Assembly: GCF_002078875.1 (NCBI RefSeq)
Contig: NC_034409.1
Coordinates: 13,210,434 to 13,274,433, forward strand
DNA length: 64,000 nucleotides
Reading direction: 5' to 3'
DNA from: Numida meleagris
Lineage: Eukaryota > Chordata > Aves > Galliformes > Numididae
The stretch's first letter is position 1; each line of letters begins with the position of its first letter. Positions 62,742 to 64,000 of the stretch are shown piece after piece. The position numbers and the translations under genes are program-made. The notes beneath the pieces are model-generated. The model saw nothing but the letters and a program-made list of their open reading frames with translations, ran no database searches and was not told the DNA's origin.

Positions 62742-64000
62742 GCAGTAGGAGTTTGTGTATGGGGTAGAACTGGGCCTGCAGTGGGGTTGGTCCATGGTGA
62801 AGCAGTCCCAAGGCAATCCAGAGGTAAGTGCACAGCACATAAATGCATGAGCACAGTGGTTCTGTTTCTTCTGTGGGGTACCCTTTTGTGGAGTGCTTAA
62901 GCCCCAGCTGGACAGCTGAGGGTCAGCCATGTCTGGAGCACATAAGTGATCCATGCTGTGCTGAGCAACATACAAAAGGAGGTACAAAGAGATGACTGTG
63001 TCCTGAAAAGTTCATGTCCTAAATAGGACCAGACAGAAGGGGATGTCTGCAAGGGGCACCAGTAGAGCTGCAAGCACAGCCTCCAGTCCCAGCTACTAAG
63101 CTCTGCTACCCAAAAGCTGTTGGAGGGCTGTTTGTACCAATTTCCGTGTATTGAACAGAGGCATTTTTAGAGAATGTTCTTCCAGACCTCACTGAGAGAT
63201 ACTTGTGGTCATTACATACTCCACTGTCCTCATTTCCAATTGCTTGATCTCTTTCTCTACTTCACTTTCTCTACTACACTACAGCTTGGCTCTGGGTCTT
63301 GTCCATCTCTGGTATGCTGTACTTAGGCACACTAAAAGTTTTATGAAGAATGGCTGCCATAAATATATCGCATTGGCTTTTCTAACTTGATTAACTCTGT
63401 GTGGTTTTTTATTTGATTTGATTATAACAGTATCAAAAGGTCTTAGGGCCTTTATGGATGAATGACTAGAGAATGTATTTTTATGAAAAGAATCTCCTTC
63501 TTTGGTTAGGAAGCAATTCTAAAAATGCCTGAAAAATCCTTAATGATACATATTCTACTCATCTGACCTAAAAATAGCTAAAGCAATTTGAGTAGGAATG
63601 AAAAATCGCTTCCATGTGGAGTTTCAGCTCTTAAGAGGAAGGCCACCTACACTCAAATCAAATAGTGAGGATTTCTCAGTTTAGAATCATAATTTTGGTA
63701 CTTTGGAAACTCACTGTGGCCGTGGGCACGTCACGGAGTTTCTACTTATTTAAGTCAGATATGCTTACTATCAAATCTGCTGTAGAAACATGGTAGTTAG
63801 TGTTTTTAAAAGTGCTTAAGTAGATCGTGCCATGCTATGGATTTGTTTGGGTATAACCCATAGCTTCATTTCACACAGATCATGGCGATATTGGTTGTTT
63901 CCTCGGGAGTTATTATGAGAGAACAAGAGGTTGATATGTAACCAGCTAAAAACATGCTTGGCCCTCAGGAAGAGGAAGATTTCTCAGCACTGCTATTACT
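62742..64000 (+). other. LHFPL3: LHFPL3 intron 1, last part in window
   Basis: Ordinary AT-rich sequence without recognised exon, repeat tail or RNA gene. The window ends inside the intron. Confidence 0.65.

Overview
This is a piece of a bird nuclear chromosome, probably from a galliform such as chicken, turkey or quail. Three things point there. There are at least six copies of the CR1 LINE, several ending in the avian ATTCTATG-type octamers. There is long, gene-poor, AT-rich sequence. A single strong CpG island carries a vertebrate gene start. Nothing prokaryotic is present: no operons, no Shine-Dalgarno-led reading frames, no CRISPR. Almost all open frames are chance.

The only protein-coding gene I can support is LHFPL3, a four-membrane-segment protein of the LHFPL branch of the claudin-like superfamily. 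Its first coding exon is at 38731-39199 (+) inside a CpG island at about 38260-39540, and it ends at a consensus splice donor (GTGAGT at 39200). No later LHFPL3 exon was recognised, so 39200-64000 is read as the beginning of a long first intron. The upstream 38 kb is intergenic. In human the upstream neighbour is ORC5, but no ORC5 exon was recognised here.

Layout: 1-17076 is gene-free sequence with four antisense CR1 fragments (5112, 10071, 10731, 12352). At 17083-17456 is a solo LTR of an endogenous retrovirus with a perfect 6-bp target-site duplication. 17463-33719 is gene-free apart from a decayed zinc-finger-like frame at 23911-24186. A small CpG-rich patch with an RFX-type X-box lies at 33720-33870, followed by a sense CR1 at 33945-34772. 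A pyrimidine-rich tract and an antisense CR1 (36975-37325) come next. A homeodomain/POU-site-rich block at 37780-37925 is a candidate LHFPL3 enhancer or upstream promoter element. The intron holds a sense CR1 with a broken reverse-transcriptase remnant (41900-42880) and a second solo LTR, antisense to the gene, at 62208-62736 with a perfect 5-bp target-site duplication.

I found no novel multi-gene system. The best second-look items are the two fully delimited solo LTRs, the paired ATGCTAATT motifs upstream of LHFPL3, the X-box CpG patch, the PHD-like relic, and a possible minus-strand unannotated exon near 14.1 kb.
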